From positions 1 to 64,000 of the forward strand of contig DJUX01000030.1 of the NCBI GenBank assembly GCA_002440665.1: a DNA stretch of 64,000 bases, written 5' to 3'. A program made the position numbers and the translations under genes. Position 1 is the stretch's first letter; each line of letters starts with the position of its first letter. The stretch is from Dechloromonas sp. UBA6271. GTDB lineage: Bacteria; Pseudomonadota; Gammaproteobacteria; Burkholderiales; Rhodocyclaceae. The notes beneath the pieces were generated by a model. The model was not told where the DNA came from and searched no databases. It was given only the letters and a program-made list of their open reading frames with translations. Shown piece by piece: positions 1 through 10,626 of this stretch.

Positions 1-253
1 TGTCGAGCTTGGCCAGCTTGAGTTGTTCCTTGACGCCGTCGACGGCCTTGAGCATGAGTTCCTGCGAGTAGCCGATGACTTGCTGCTGGTCGTTGTAATA
101 GGAGAAGGGAATCGAGGATTCGCGGTGGCCCAGGGTGATGCTGCTCGTGTCCTTGAGCTTCTTGAGGGTCAGCGACTCTTGCGCCTGCGCCGGCAATACG
201 GCAGAAGTGCTGAGGACGGTAGCGAGTGCGGCAGCAAAGGCAAATCGGTTCAT
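1..253 (-). CDS. gltI: Glutamate/aspartate-type ABC transporter periplasmic binding protein, 5' part (runs off left edge)
   Basis: Only the first 84 codons are present; the gene continues past base 1. A signal peptide ends near AQA (about residue 24), so the product is exported. The following segment contains the stretch GHRESSIPFSYYN followed by VIGYSQEL, which is the ligand-binding lobe start typical of GltI-type acidic amino-acid binding proteins (family knowledge). The ATG at 251-253 is the first start before the signal peptide. It would supply solute to a GltJKL-type importer outside the window. The symbol is an inference from the N-terminus alone; a related polar amino-acid binding protein is the alternative. 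Confidence 0.8.
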   Translation of the reverse strand, partial: MNRFAFAAALATVLSTSAVLPAQAQESLTLKKLKDTSSITLGHRESSIPFSYYNDQQQVIGYSQELMLKAVDGVKEQLKLAKLD

Positions 254-445
254 GACATCTCCAGTTGGTGAAGAAACCGCTGAGCGGCTTCGGTGCCAAC
301 TACTATGCAGGGGGCGTGCCAGGAAAAACGGGTTGCCGAACAAACCTAAGTTGTTGATTTTGTATAATTTAAAAAATAAAATTTGCCGCCAGCGCCGGAT
401 TCCCGTCATCGCCTGCATCCAGGCCCTCGGATTTCCGACACCCGG

Positions 446-459
446 CTGTTGCGGTCAAC
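446..459 (-). repeat. Intergenic copy of the GTYGACCGCARC motif, after the trpE terminator
   Basis: Read on the minus strand this is GTTGACCGCAACAG, starting two bases after the T-run of the trpE terminator (462-492). It is one of four non-coding copies, all of which have the extended ...CAACAG end. Confidence 0.85.
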
Positions 460-461
460 GC

Positions 462-492
462 AAAAAAGCCGCCCATTTTCAGGCGGCTTTTT
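462..492. terminator. Rho-independent terminator of trpE (bidirectional form)
   Basis: A stem GCCGCC/GGCGGC with an 8-base loop is flanked by an A-run on the left and a T-run on the right, so it can terminate in either direction. It lies 25 bases past the trpE stop, which shows that trpG, trpD and trpC do not follow trpE here. Confidence 0.9.
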
Positions 493-516
493 CGTTTCCG
501 GCGTTCCGGTTGCGGT

Positions 517-2004
517 TCAGTCGATCCGCGTATCCAGCCCCTGCTCGGCCAGTTCCGCGGCGCGCAGCACGGCGCGGGCCTTGTTCTGGGTTTCGATCCA
601 TTCCGAATGTGGGTCGGAATCGGCGACGATGCCGGCGCCGGCCTGGACGTAGAGCTTCCTGTCCTTGACGACGGCGGTGCGGATGGCGATGGCCAGGTCC
701 ATGTCGCCATGGAAGCCGAGATAGCCGACGGCGCCGGCGTAGATGCCGCGCTTGACCGGCTCCAGTTCGTCGATGATTTCCATCGCCCGCACTTTCGGTG
801 CGCCGGAAACGGTGCCGGCCGGGAAGGTGGCCTTCAGGACGTCGAGCGCATCCAGCCCCGGCTGCAGCTTGCCTTCGACGTTGGAGACGATGTGTATCAC
901 ATGCGAGTAACGCTCGATGATCATGTTCTCGGTCAGCTTGACGGTGCCGACTCGGGCGACGCGGCCGCAGTCGTTGCGCCCGAGGTCGAGCAGTTGAGTG
1001 TGTTCGGCGCGCTCCTTCTCGTCGGCCAGCAGCTCGGCGGCCAGTGCGGCATCCTCTTCCGGCGAGGCGCCGCGCTTGCGGGTGCCGGCAATCGGGCGGA
1101 CGGTGACGCGGTCGCCTTCGAGGCGCACGAGAATTTCCGGTGAGGCGCCGACAACATGGAAGTCCTCGAAATCGAAGTAGAACATGTAGGGCGACGGATT
1201 GAGGCTGCGCAGAGTGCGGTAGAGCGCCATCGGGCTGGCGTGGAAGGGCTTGGTCATGCGCTGCGAGAGGACGACCTGCATGACGTCGCCTTCGGTGATG
1301 TAGTCCTTGGCCTTGAGCACGGCCTGCTTGAACGCCGCTTCGCCGAAGGTGGAGACGGCGGCTTCGGAGTGGGCCGGTTGTTCGTTCGGCAGCGTGACCG
1401 GCGTCCGCAGTTTGCCGAGCAGTTCCTTCAGGCGCGCGCGCGCCTTCTGGTAGGCGCCGGGGAAGCCGGGTTCGGCATAGACGATCAGCGTCAGCTTGCC
1501 GGAGACGTTGTCGACGACGGCGATTTCTTCGGAGAGCAGCAGGCCGATGTCCGGCGTGCCGATGTCGTCCGGCTTGTGAGTGCGGGTCAGCTTGGTTTCG
1601 ACGTAGCGCACGGTGTCGTAGCCAAAGCAGCCGACCAGGCCGCCGCAGAAGCGCGGCAGGCCGGAACTGGGTGGCGCCCGGAAGCGCTGCATGAACTTGC
1701 CGATGAAGTCGAGTGGATTGGTGTCGTCTTCACGCTCGGCAACGCGGTTGCCGGTCAGCACCAGCACCTGATGGCCATTGACGACGATGCGGGTCTGCGC
1801 TGCGAGGCCGATGATCGAGTAGCGACCGAAGCGTTCGCCGCCCTGCACCGATTCGAGCAGATAGGAGTAGTGGCCGCCATTCGCGCCGCGGGTCAGCTTG
1901 AGGTAGATGGAGAGCGGCGTGTCGAGATCGGCGAACGTTTCCAGCGTCACTGGAATACGGTTGTAGCCTTGCGCGGCAAGCGAATTGAATTCGATTTCAG
2001 TCAT
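517..2004 (-). CDS. trpE: Anthranilate synthase component I
   Basis: 495 residues, the usual length for TrpE. It makes anthranilate from chorismate with the glutamine amidotransferase TrpG, the first step of tryptophan synthesis. Visible family signatures are LLES near residue 50 (tryptophan feedback site), GGLVGCFGYD, PIAGTRKRG, LDLGRNDCGRVA and GTVSGAPKVRAME in the chorismate-binding half. The start is the ATG at 2002-2004, preceded by a GAGG-containing ribosome site. It is last in an rpe-gph-trpL-trpE operon and is followed at once by a terminator, so its partner gene trpG lies elsewhere. Regulation by the Trp-rich leader peptide directly upstream is likely. Confidence 0.97.
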   Translation of the reverse strand: MTEIEFNSLAAQGYNRIPVTLETFADLDTPLSIYLKLTRGANGGHYSYLLESVQGGERFGRYSIIGLAAQTRIVVNGHQVLVLTGNRVAEREDDTNPLDFIGKFMQRFRAPPSSGLPRFCGGLVGCFGYDTVRYVETKLTRTHKPDDIGTPDIGLLLSEEIAVVDNVSGKLTLIVYAEPGFPGAYQKARARLKELLGKLRTPVTLPNEQPAHSEAAVSTFGEAAFKQAVLKAKDYITEGDVMQVVLSQRMTKPFHASPMALYRTLRSLNPSPYMFYFDFEDFHVVGASPEILVRLEGDRVTVRPIAGTRKRGASPEEDAALAAELLADEKERAEHTQLLDLGRNDCGRVARVGTVKLTENMIIERYSHVIHIVSNVEGKLQPGLDALDVLKATFPAGTVSGAPKVRAMEIIDELEPVKRGIYAGAVGYLGFHGDMDLAIAIRTAVVKDRKLYVQAGAGIVADSDPHSEWIETQNKARAVLRAAELAEQGLDTRID

Positions 2005-2073
2005 GGGGAAGCCTCGGAAATGACATGGTATTGCGGACTGGGGCAGGGCGCCGCGGGGGCGCGCGAAGGGAGA

Positions 2074-2130
2074 TCAGGGGCGCCAGCGACGCCAACCTTG
2101 CCATTCGTTCCAGAGTCGCAGAGTCGTCAT
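2074..2130 (-). CDS. trpL: trp leader peptide (18 codons, four Trp)
   Basis: The reading frame MTTLRLWNEWQGWRRWRP has Trp codons at positions 7, 10, 13 and 16 and ends 69 bases before the trpE start. Its ATG overlaps the gph stop (ATGA), so it is translated by coupling with gph. A short peptide this rich in the end product, directly ahead of trpE, is the hallmark of ribosome-mediated attenuation (established for trp operons of enteric bacteria). The stretch between it and trpE is rich in GGCGCC and GCGC palindromes that could form alternative stems, but I see no T-run, so control may be translational or Rho-dependent rather than a classic terminator. The 18 codons and their position are seen directly; the function is inferred. 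Confidence 0.85.
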   Translation of the reverse strand: MTTLRLWNEWQGWRRWRP

Positions 2131-2807
2131 TTGTTCTTGAGGTCTTTGAAAGTAAGCGCCTGCCGGTAGGCGGCAAGCAGATCGGATACTAGCGCATCGC
2201 AATTGGCACTGTCCACCGGCTCGCCCTCGTTGTAGCCGTAGGGCACGGCGTAGGCCGGACAACCGGCGGCATGGGCGGCATGGATGTCGTTTTCCGAATC
2301 GCCGATATGCAGGTTGCGATCCGGGCGCACGTTGAACAGGCGGCAGGCGTGCAGGATCGGTTCCGGATGTGGCTTCTTGTTGGCGGTAGTGTCGCCGGAA
2401 ACGATGACGTCGAAGTAGTCGGTCAGGCCCATGCGGTCGAGTAGCGCTTCGGTAAACATGCCCGGCTTGTTGGTGACGACGCCCATTTTGACGCCGCTGG
2501 CCTTCCAGGCCTGCAGGCCTTCGATCACTCCCGGATAAATCAGGGTTGAACGACCGTTGACCGCAGCATAGTGGCGTTTGAAGGATTCGATGGCCGCGTG
2601 CAGCTTCTCGGCGCTGGGAGGGTGCTCATGCGTCAGGCAACGCTCGACCAGAACGGCCATGCCCTTGCCGACAAAACTATGCACCTCGGCCTGGCTGCGC
2701 GGCGGAGCGCCGACTTCTTCCAGCATCAGGCGGCAGCCTTCGGCCAGATCGGCGATGGTGTCGAGCAGCGTGCCGTCGAGGTCGAAGGTAACGGATTCGA
2801 AATGCAT
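2127..2807 (-). CDS. gph: Phosphoglycolate phosphatase (HAD superfamily)
   Basis: 226 residues. HAD motif I is FDLDGTLLDT at residues 8-17, motif II/III region is VVTNKP and SGDTTANKKPHPEP, and motif IV is IGDSENDIHAA. It hydrolyses 2-phosphoglycolate, formed by DNA repair or oxygenase side reactions. The start ATG overlaps the rpe stop (ATGA) and its own stop overlaps the trp leader start, giving tight translational coupling through the operon. The rpe-gph-trpE order is common in Proteobacteria, which supports the name over other HAD phosphatases. Confidence 0.93.
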   Translation of the reverse strand: MHFESVTFDLDGTLLDTIADLAEGCRLMLEEVGAPPRSQAEVHSFVGKGMAVLVERCLTHEHPPSAEKLHAAIESFKRHYAAVNGRSTLIYPGVIEGLQAWKASGVKMGVVTNKPGMFTEALLDRMGLTDYFDVIVSGDTTANKKPHPEPILHACRLFNVRPDRNLHIGDSENDIHAAHAAGCPAYAVPYGYNEGEPVDSANCDALVSDLLAAYRQALTFKDLKNK

Positions 2808-3508
2808 CAGATTTTGGCCAGTTCGGAGCGCAGGGCGCCGATGATCGAATCGTAGCGGTGCGGGTCGCTGTCCTTCCCCGCCCCGTAGACGGCCGAACCG
2901 GCGACGAAGGCATCGACGCCGGCGAGGGCGATCTCGGCGATGTTGGCGGTGTTCACCCCGCCGTCGATTTCGAGGCGGATGCGGCGGCCGCTTTCATTTT
3001 CGTAGGCATCGAGTTTGGCCCGCGCCTGTCTGGCCTTGGCCAAGGTGCCGGGGATGAATTTCTGGCCGCCGAAGCCGGGATTGACGCTCATCAGCAGGAT
3101 GACGTCGATCTTGTCGAGGACATAATCCATGTAGTCGAGCGGCGTCGCCGGGTTGAAGACCAGCCCGCCCTGGCAGCCGGCGTCACGGATCAGCGACAGG
3201 CTGCGGTCGACGTGGTCGGAGGCTTCCGGATGAAAGGTGATGATATTGGCCCCGGCCTTGGCAAAATCGGGGATGATGCGATCAACCGGCTTGACCATCA
3301 GATGCACGTCGATCGGGGCTGCGGTGCACGGGCGGATCGCCTCGCAAACCAGCGGCCCGATGGTTAGGTTGGGAACATAATGGTTGTCCATCACGTCGAA
3401 GTGTATCCAGTCGGCGCCCGCGGCGATGACGTTGGCCACCTCCTCGCCCAGTTTGGCGAAGTTGGCGGACAGGATGCTCGGCGCGATGACGTAATCTTTG
3501 ACTGACAT
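2807..3508 (-). CDS. rpe: Ribulose-phosphate 3-epimerase
   Basis: 233 residues with a TIM-barrel epimerase signature: IAPSILSANF at the N-terminus, HFDVMDNHYVPN (metal and catalytic Asp), MSVNPGFGGQKF and LEIDGGV (second catalytic Asp). It interconverts ribulose 5-phosphate and xylulose 5-phosphate in the pentose phosphate pathway. The ATG at 3506-3508 is chosen because GGGAAGC lies just upstream and homologues start with the SVKDYVIAPS segment; a start nine codons earlier is possible but unsupported. First gene of the rpe-gph-trpL-trpE operon, diverging from apaG with only 38 bases between. Confidence 0.96.
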   Translation of the reverse strand: MSVKDYVIAPSILSANFAKLGEEVANVIAAGADWIHFDVMDNHYVPNLTIGPLVCEAIRPCTAAPIDVHLMVKPVDRIIPDFAKAGANIITFHPEASDHVDRSLSLIRDAGCQGGLVFNPATPLDYMDYVLDKIDVILLMSVNPGFGGQKFIPGTLAKARQARAKLDAYENESGRRIRLEIDGGVNTANIAEIALAGVDAFVAGSAVYGAGKDSDPHRYDSIIGALRSELAKI

Positions 3509-3546
3509 GCTGCTTCCCTGAACAAAAACACACACGAAATTATCCC

Positions 3547-3930
3547 ATGCCCGACGCCAACAAGTACCGCATCGAAGTCCAGCCCGTAGCGCAATTCATC
3601 CCCGACCAGTCCGACCCGGAGGAAAACCGCTACCTGTTCGCCTACACCATCACCATCCGCAACGTCGGCGAGGTGCCGACGCAACTGGTTTCACGCCACT
3701 GGATCATCACCGACGCCCACGACGAGGTGCAGGAAGTGCGCGGCCTCGGCGTCGTCGGCAAGCAACCGCTGCTCAAGCCGGGCGAAAGTTTCCAGTACAC
3801 CAGCGGTTCGGCGCTCAACACGCCGGTCGGGACCATGAAGGGGACTTACCAGATGGTGGCCGAGGACGGCACGCACTTCGACGCCGAAATTCCCGAATTC
3901 ACGCTGGCCATGCCACGGGTGCTGCACTGA
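3547..3930 (+). CDS. apaG: ApaG/DUF525 domain protein
   Basis: 127 residues, the standard ApaG length, with the conserved core RHWIITDA, GVVGKQPLLKPGESFQYTSG and GTMKGTYQMV. ApaG is a small Fibronectin-III-like fold protein of uncertain biochemical role, in enterobacteria linked to ksgA and apaH. Here it diverges from rpe and overlaps the following methyltransferase frame. The ATG is three bases after a short AT-rich gap shared with the rpe promoter region. Confidence 0.95.
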   Translation: MPDANKYRIEVQPVAQFIPDQSDPEENRYLFAYTITIRNVGEVPTQLVSRHWIITDAHDEVQEVRGLGVVGKQPLLKPGESFQYTSGSALNTPVGTMKGTYQMVAEDGTHFDAEIPEFTLAMPRVLH

Positions 3931-4523
3931 GCCTGAAGCACAGCTATACGCTGATCGCCCCATTCTACGACGCGGCGATTGCCCGTGCCACGCAGGCGGC
4001 GCGCCAGCGCAGCCTGGCCGCCCTGCCAACCGAACCCGGCCGCGTATTGCTGGCCGGTGTAGGCACCGGGCTCGATCTGCCGCACCTGCCACCGCAACAT
4101 CATTACGTCGGACTTGACCTCAATCGGGCCATGCTGCGCCGCGCCTTGCCACGCGCCGGACAGGTCGACTTCGCGCCGGTCCAGGGCGATGCCCAGCGGC
4201 TGCCGTTCGCCGATGCCAGTTTCGATATGGCGGTGCTGCACCTGATTCTCGCCGTCGTACCGGAGCCGACTGACTGCTTCGCCGAGGTCGCGCGAATTCT
4301 GCGGCCGGGCGGCCAGGTAATCGTGTTCGACAAGTTCCTGCGCCACGGCCAGACAGCATTGCTGCGGCGCCTGGCCAATCCGCTGCTGCGCCGGGTCGCC
4401 ACCCGGCTCGATGTTGTTTTCGAAGATTTGCTGGCCGCGGCGCCCGCTCTGATGGTGGTGCATGACCAGCCGGCACTGGTCGGCGGCTGGTTCCGGATGA
4501 TCCGGCTGCGTAAAAACGCCTAG
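3927..4523 (+). CDS. Class I SAM-dependent methyltransferase (probable CTG start)
   Basis: About 198 residues. Motif I is LLAGVGTGLDLP, motif II is YVGLDLN, followed by GDAQRLPFADASFD and HLILAVVPEP, a typical SAM-binding Rossmann fold. Homology-like coding clearly begins earlier than the first ATG/GTG/TTG (TTG at 4047): the upstream segment LKHSYTLIAPFYDAAIARAT is a normal N-terminus for this type of enzyme. No ATG, GTG or TTG precedes it in frame near apaG, so I place the start at the CTG at 3927, which overlaps the apaG stop as CTGA. Substrate is unknown. Its end overlaps the convergent permease gene by four bases. Confidence 0.8.
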   Translation: MSLKHSYTLIAPFYDAAIARATQAARQRSLAALPTEPGRVLLAGVGTGLDLPHLPPQHHYVGLDLNRAMLRRALPRAGQVDFAPVQGDAQRLPFADASFDMAVLHLILAVVPEPTDCFAEVARILRPGGQVIVFDKFLRHGQTALLRRLANPLLRRVATRLDVVFEDLLAAAPALMVVHDQPALVGGWFRMIRLRKNA

Positions 4524-5587
4524 TCGGCGTCGGCCTTGCCGAGCGCGTCCTCGATCCAGGCTTCGAGTAGCGTGTAGGTGACGGCCAGCACGACCGGGCC
4601 GACGAAGATGCCGATCAGCCCGAAGCCCAGCATGCCGCCGATGACGCCGGCGAAGATCAACAGCAGCGGCAGATCGGCGCCCTTCCGGATCAGGATCGGG
4701 CGCAGAAAATTATCGAGACTGCCGACAATCAGGCTCCAGACCAGCAGGAAGGTCGCCCAGCCGTTGTCGCCCATCCAGTACATCCAGCCAACCGCCGGGA
4801 AAAGCACCAGCGCCGGCCCCAACTGGGCAATGCACAGCATCAGCATGACCGCCGACAGCAGCGAAGCGAACGGAACCCCGGCGATGGCCAGGCCGATACC
4901 GCCGAGCACTGTCTGCACGATGGCGGTCACCCCGACACCCAGCGCAACGCCGCGAATCGCCTGCCCGGCCAGGATGACCGAATTCTCCCCGCGCTCGCCG
5001 GCAAGCCGGCGCCCGAAGCGGCGCACGCTGCGCGCGGCCTCTTCGCCACTGCTGTACATGATGGCAGAGAGAATCACGATCAGCAGAAACTGGACCAACA
5101 TGCCGCCCAGACTGCCGGCCTGGCCGAGCACCCACTTGGCGGCATCTTTAACGTAGGGCCCAACCCGGGAAATCAGATCGGCCGAACTGCCATCCGCCAC
5201 CTGGCGCCAGTTGGCGGCCAGCCTCTCGCCGACCAGAGGCAGAGTGCCGACCCATTCCGGCGGCTGCGGCACGCCGGTGACGGCGACCTTCTTTGCCGCT
5301 TCGGTGAGCTGATCGGCGTGATCGGCGATGGTTTCAATCGCCCCCCACAGCGGCAGGATCAGCAGAAGCAACATACCGAGCGTCATCACCGCGACGGCCG
5401 GTCCGCGCCGACCGCCGAAACGCGCCTCAAGCGATTTCAGCAGTGGCCAGGTGGCGACCACCAGCATGGTGGCCCATACCGTCGCAGCCAGAAACGGACG
5501 CAACACCCAGAACGAAGCGGCGATCAGCACGAAAATACAGATGACGGCCAGCGTTGTACGGGTCAGATCCTGACGGACGGCACTCAT
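4520..5587 (-). CDS. AI-2E family transporter (PerM/YdiK type)
   Basis: 355 residues with an eight-helix pattern: paired helices at about 12-55 and 60-85, a soluble segment around 90-150, and five helices from about 155 to 345 including the FLLVWSLIVGSLDNFLRPILI and GLIGIFVGPVVLAVTYTLLEAW regions conserved in the family. Members include the AI-2 exporter TqsA and sodium/proton antiporters, so the substrate cannot be set from sequence. It stands nine bases downstream of argJ on the same strand and may be co-transcribed with it. Confidence 0.88.
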   Translation of the reverse strand: MSAVRQDLTRTTLAVICIFVLIAASFWVLRPFLAATVWATMLVVATWPLLKSLEARFGGRRGPAVAVMTLGMLLLLILPLWGAIETIADHADQLTEAAKKVAVTGVPQPPEWVGTLPLVGERLAANWRQVADGSSADLISRVGPYVKDAAKWVLGQAGSLGGMLVQFLLIVILSAIMYSSGEEAARSVRRFGRRLAGERGENSVILAGQAIRGVALGVGVTAIVQTVLGGIGLAIAGVPFASLLSAVMLMLCIAQLGPALVLFPAVGWMYWMGDNGWATFLLVWSLIVGSLDNFLRPILIRKGADLPLLLIFAGVIGGMLGFGLIGIFVGPVVLAVTYTLLEAWIEDALGKADAD

Positions 5588-5596
5588 GGGAATTCC

Positions 5597-6823
5597 TCAG
5601 CTACGATAGTCGGCGTTTATTTTGACATAGTCATAGGAAAAATCGCAGGTATAGACCCGGGCGCTGGCGCTGCCGCGGCCAAGATTGACGCGCACTGTGA
5701 TTTCTTCCTGCCGCATGATGCGGGCGCCATCCTCTTCCCGGTAGGCCATGGCGCGGCCACCCAACTCAGCAACCAGCGCATCATCGAGCCAGACCTTGAT
5801 ACCATCGACGTCGAGATCGTCGATCCCAGCATAACCAATGGCCGCCAGGATGCGGCCGAGATTGGGGTCGGAGGCGAAGAAGGCGGTTTTGACTAGCGGC
5901 GAGTGGCCGATGGCGTAGCCGACCTTGCGGCATTCCTCGACATCCTTGCCGCCTTCGACGGCAACGGTGATGAACTTGGTCGCCCCCTCGCCGTCGCGCA
6001 CGATGGCCTGCGCCAGCTCGACCGCCACGGCGATGATCGCGGCCCTGACTTCGGCCCAGCCGTCATCGCTTTCGGCGGCGAAGCTGGTGCCCGACTGGCC
6101 GGAGGCGATCATTACGAACGAATCGTTGGTCGATGTATCGCCATCGACCGTGATGCAGTTGAACGACTGGTCGGCGGCGTCCTTGACCAGCGCGTCAAGC
6201 AGCGGCTGGGCGATGCCGGCGTCGGTGGCGAGGAAACCGAGCATGGTCGCCATGTTCGGCCTGATCATGCCGGCTCCCTTGGAAATTCCGGAAATGGTCA
6301 CTTTTTTGCCGTTGACCGCAACCGACCGCGAAGCAGCCTTGGCGACCGTGTCGGTGGTCATGATGGCGTGCGCGGCGGCATGCCAGTTGTCGGCCTTGAG
6401 GTCGGCCCGCGCAGCCGGCAGGCCGGCCTTGATGCGGTCGACCGGCAACAGTTCGAGAATGACGCCGGTCGAGAACGGCAGTACCTGCTCGGCGGCCACA
6501 CCAAGCGCAGCGCCGACCGCCTCGCAGGTGGCCTGCGCCGCCTGGCGGCCCGGTTCGCCGGTGCCGGCATTGGCGATGCCGGTATTGATGACCAGCGCGC
6601 GGATTTCGCTGCCGCCCCCAAGGTGATTGCGGCACAGTTGCACCGGCGCCGCGCAGAAACGGTTCTGCGTGAACACGCCGGCCACCGTGCACCCGGGATC
6701 GAGCGCGACCAGCGTCAGGTCGCGCCGGTTCTTCTTGCGGATTTCGGCTTCGGCAGTGCCGAGGCGGACACCAGGCACCGGCAAGAGCTGATCGGCGGCG
6801 GGGGTAGCGTAATTGACAGGCAT
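5597..6823 (-). CDS. argJ: Bifunctional glutamate N-acetyltransferase / amino-acid acetyltransferase
   Basis: 408 residues, normal for ArgJ. It recycles the acetyl group from N-acetylornithine to glutamate in arginine synthesis. The self-cleavage site is visible in the segment FNCITVDGDTSTND, where the Thr after the A/C-I pair becomes the nucleophile of the beta chain; SKGAGMIRPNMATMLGF is a second conserved block. A cyclic arginine pathway is implied. Two copies of the GTYGACCGCA motif (6311 and 6433) lie inside it. The start ATG at 6821-6823 fits the family N-terminus PVNYATP. Confidence 0.96.
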   Translation of the reverse strand: MPVNYATPAADQLLPVPGVRLGTAEAEIRKKNRRDLTLVALDPGCTVAGVFTQNRFCAAPVQLCRNHLGGGSEIRALVINTGIANAGTGEPGRQAAQATCEAVGAALGVAAEQVLPFSTGVILELLPVDRIKAGLPAARADLKADNWHAAAHAIMTTDTVAKAASRSVAVNGKKVTISGISKGAGMIRPNMATMLGFLATDAGIAQPLLDALVKDAADQSFNCITVDGDTSTNDSFVMIASGQSGTSFAAESDDGWAEVRAAIIAVAVELAQAIVRDGEGATKFITVAVEGGKDVEECRKVGYAIGHSPLVKTAFFASDPNLGRILAAIGYAGIDDLDVDGIKVWLDDALVAELGGRAMAYREEDGARIMRQEEITVRVNLGRGSASARVYTCDFSYDYVKINADYRS

Positions 6824-6844
6824 TCTCGTGGCTCCAAAAGCATC

Positions 6845-6865
6845 AAGGCACCTCTGGGGTGCCTT
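6845..6865 (-). terminator. Probable terminator stem-loop of secA
   Basis: A 9-bp stem AAGGCACC(C)/GGGTGCCTT lies between the secA stop and the argJ start. The T-run after it on the minus strand is weak (TTGATGCTTTT), so termination may be partial. Confidence 0.5.
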
Positions 6866-6883
6866 GGGGGGAATCAGAAAAAA

Positions 6884-9598
<2,715 letters not shown>

Positions 9599-9696
9599 CG
9601 CGATCTAAAGTGGTGGCGCAGGGCGCGGCAAAGCGCGGATTCTAACACGCCACCCCCTAGCGACGATGACGACCTGGATCAAGCTTCGGGAATCGC

Positions 9697-10614
9697 CTAG
9701 CGTCGCTTGACCAGCGCGTATTCCTCGCCCTGTTTCAGGAACTGCGCCGGATTCTGGGCGACGCCGAGCATGCGCACTTCGAAATGCAGGTGTGGACCAG
9801 TTGAGCGGCCGGTGGTACCGACCGCCCCGAGGGCTTCGCCGCGCTTGACCAGACTGCCGGCCTTGACATCCATTCGCGACAGGTGGGCATAGCGGGTGGT
9901 CAGGCCATCGCCGTGGTCGACATCGACCAAGTTGCCGAAATCACCGTGGTAAGAGGCTGAAAGAACGACGCCATCGGCGGCGGCAACGACCGGGGTGCCG
10001 GTTTCGGCGTTGAAATCGATCCCTTCGTGCATGGCGCGCAGGCCGGCAATCGGGTCGCTACGGTGGCCGAACGGCGAGCCGAGATAGGCCGCCTTGACCG
10101 GCAGGGTGGTCGGCAACAGGCGTTCCTTGACCCGCTTTTCCAGAAAACGCGACTCCAGCACCGCCAGTTCGTCGGTACGCAGATCGACCTCCAGCGCCAG
10201 GCGATCGATTTCGCGCTGCAACTCACCCGCCGTCAGCGGTGCCGGCACGAAGGCACCGCCCTGCCCGGCCGGTTTCTCGCGCGCCGGCGGCGCGTCGCGT
10301 TTGACCCCGGCAAGGCTGGCCAGGCGTTCGCCGAGGCTGTCCAGATGCAGCACCTGCGCCTGCAATTCACCGAGGCGGGTCGCCATCAGCTGCAGGTTGT
10401 TGCTCACATACTGCTGCGTCCTGCCGGCCTCGTGCTGCGACAGGCCGTCGTCACGCGCGCCAAACCCGCCCATCTGGCCAGCAACCCACGAGAGCATGGC
10501 CGAGGTTCCAATGATCAGCGACAGAAAGACGAAACTCGCAATCAACAGATGGCGAGGCATAATGGTGATCGTCCGCGCCACCTTCAGGTGGCGCGAAACC
10601 AGAATTATCTGCAC
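9697..10614 (-). CDS. M23 family metallopeptidase (LytM domain), membrane anchored
   Basis: 305 residues from a GTG start at 10612-10614, chosen because AGGAGA lies seven bases upstream; an in-frame ATG much farther upstream would run through the opposite dciA-like gene. One membrane segment (about residues 18-40), a coiled-coil region (about 50-180) and a C-terminal M23 domain: HEGIDFNAETGTP supplies the first zinc ligands and GPHLHFEVR the catalytic HxH. Such proteins cut peptidoglycan or act as amidase activators. It stands next to secA and diverges from the DciA-like gene with only 12 bases between start codons. Confidence 0.92.
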   Translation of the reverse strand: MQIILVSRHLKVARTITIMPRHLLIASFVFLSLIIGTSAMLSWVAGQMGGFGARDDGLSQHEAGRTQQYVSNNLQLMATRLGELQAQVLHLDSLGERLASLAGVKRDAPPAREKPAGQGGAFVPAPLTAGELQREIDRLALEVDLRTDELAVLESRFLEKRVKERLLPTTLPVKAAYLGSPFGHRSDPIAGLRAMHEGIDFNAETGTPVVAAADGVVLSASYHGDFGNLVDVDHGDGLTTRYAHLSRMDVKAGSLVKRGEALGAVGTTGRSTGPHLHFEVRMLGVAQNPAQFLKQGEEYALVKRR

Positions 10615-10626
10615 AAAAAATCTCCT

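Noticed and set aside
355..395. TATAAT and TTGTTG-like elements in an AT-rich patch
   Set aside because: On the plus strand no gene follows, and on the minus strand the spacing for the binding-protein gene is poor, so no promoter is claimed.
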